Program-made: the position numbers and the translations under genes | The notes under the pieces: generated by a model | Databases searched by the model: none | The model's input: only the letters and a program-made list of their open reading frames with translations | Told to the model about the DNA's origin: nothing | Part shown: one piece after another, positions 12,450 to 12,476 of the stretch | Layout of the letters: each line of letters opens with the position of its first letter | Numbering within the stretch: position 1 is the stretch's first letter | Origin: Collinsella sp. | GTDB taxonomy: Bacteria > Actinomycetota > Coriobacteriia > Coriobacteriales > Coriobacteriaceae | Length of the DNA stretch: 12,476 nt | Assembly: GCA_018376905.1 (NCBI GenBank) | Contig: JAHAAK010000049.1 | Location: forward strand, 1 to 12,476 | Direction: 5' to 3'

Positions 12450-12476
12450 TGCCGTTAACCCGTCCCGGTCCGCCCC

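Overview
The window reads as chromosomal DNA of a GC-rich, gut-type bacterium. A Coriobacteriia actinobacterium such as Collinsella or Olsenella fits best, because it combines GC-rich coding with Bacillota-style gene content: a mannose-family PTS with a LevR-like regulator, YjdF, AbiF and ToxN/AbiQ. This assignment is inference; no rRNA or other marker gene is present.

Layout. (1) Positions 1-566 hold no intact gene. They contain a degenerate minus-strand coding remnant ending in IEWE-stop (97-249), an inverted repeat and a plus-strand terminator. (2) Positions 567-3300 form a small accessory island of three genes that each look tied to RNA. The first is an Abi_2/AbiF-type HEPN ribonuclease (567-1529), followed by two copies of a 55-nt double-hairpin module, each ending in a T-run. 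The second is yjdF (2034-2453), behind a structured leader with a perfect anti-Shine-Dalgarno, a candidate yjdF-type riboswitch. The third is a convergent ToxN/AbiQ-like endoribonuclease (2662-3111, minus) with two strong hairpins in its leader and its own terminator. (3) Positions 3300-3670 are non-coding. They carry a second IEWE-stop remnant, short repeats and two operator-like palindromes. (4) Positions 3686-5565 are a plus-strand group of SAM-dependent methyltransferases. Its middle is broken: the second methyltransferase is cut off and runs into the last membrane segment of a lost transporter gene. A strong bidirectional terminator (5580-5629) closes the group. (5) Positions 5662-12434, all minus strand, form a sugar locus read from right to left: LevR/PRD-type regulator, EIIB, EIIC, EIID, EIIA, a GH172 (DUF2961) glycosidase and a ROK fructokinase.

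How the genes fit together. The PTS would import and phosphorylate a sugar, GH172 (a family known to act on alpha-fructofuranosides) would cleave it in the cytoplasm, and the ROK kinase would phosphorylate the free fructose released. This suggests a fructose-containing disaccharide or difructose anhydride as substrate. The regulator keeps its PTS-sensing domains but appears to lack its DNA-binding and most of its ATPase domain. A perfect 14-bp hairpin sits exactly where those domains should begin.

The most interesting part is the 97-3516 island. Two similar terminal remnants in the same orientation flank an AbiF toxin with a duplicated candidate antitoxin RNA, a riboswitch-like yjdF leader, and a ToxN-like gene with an unusual non-repetitive leader.
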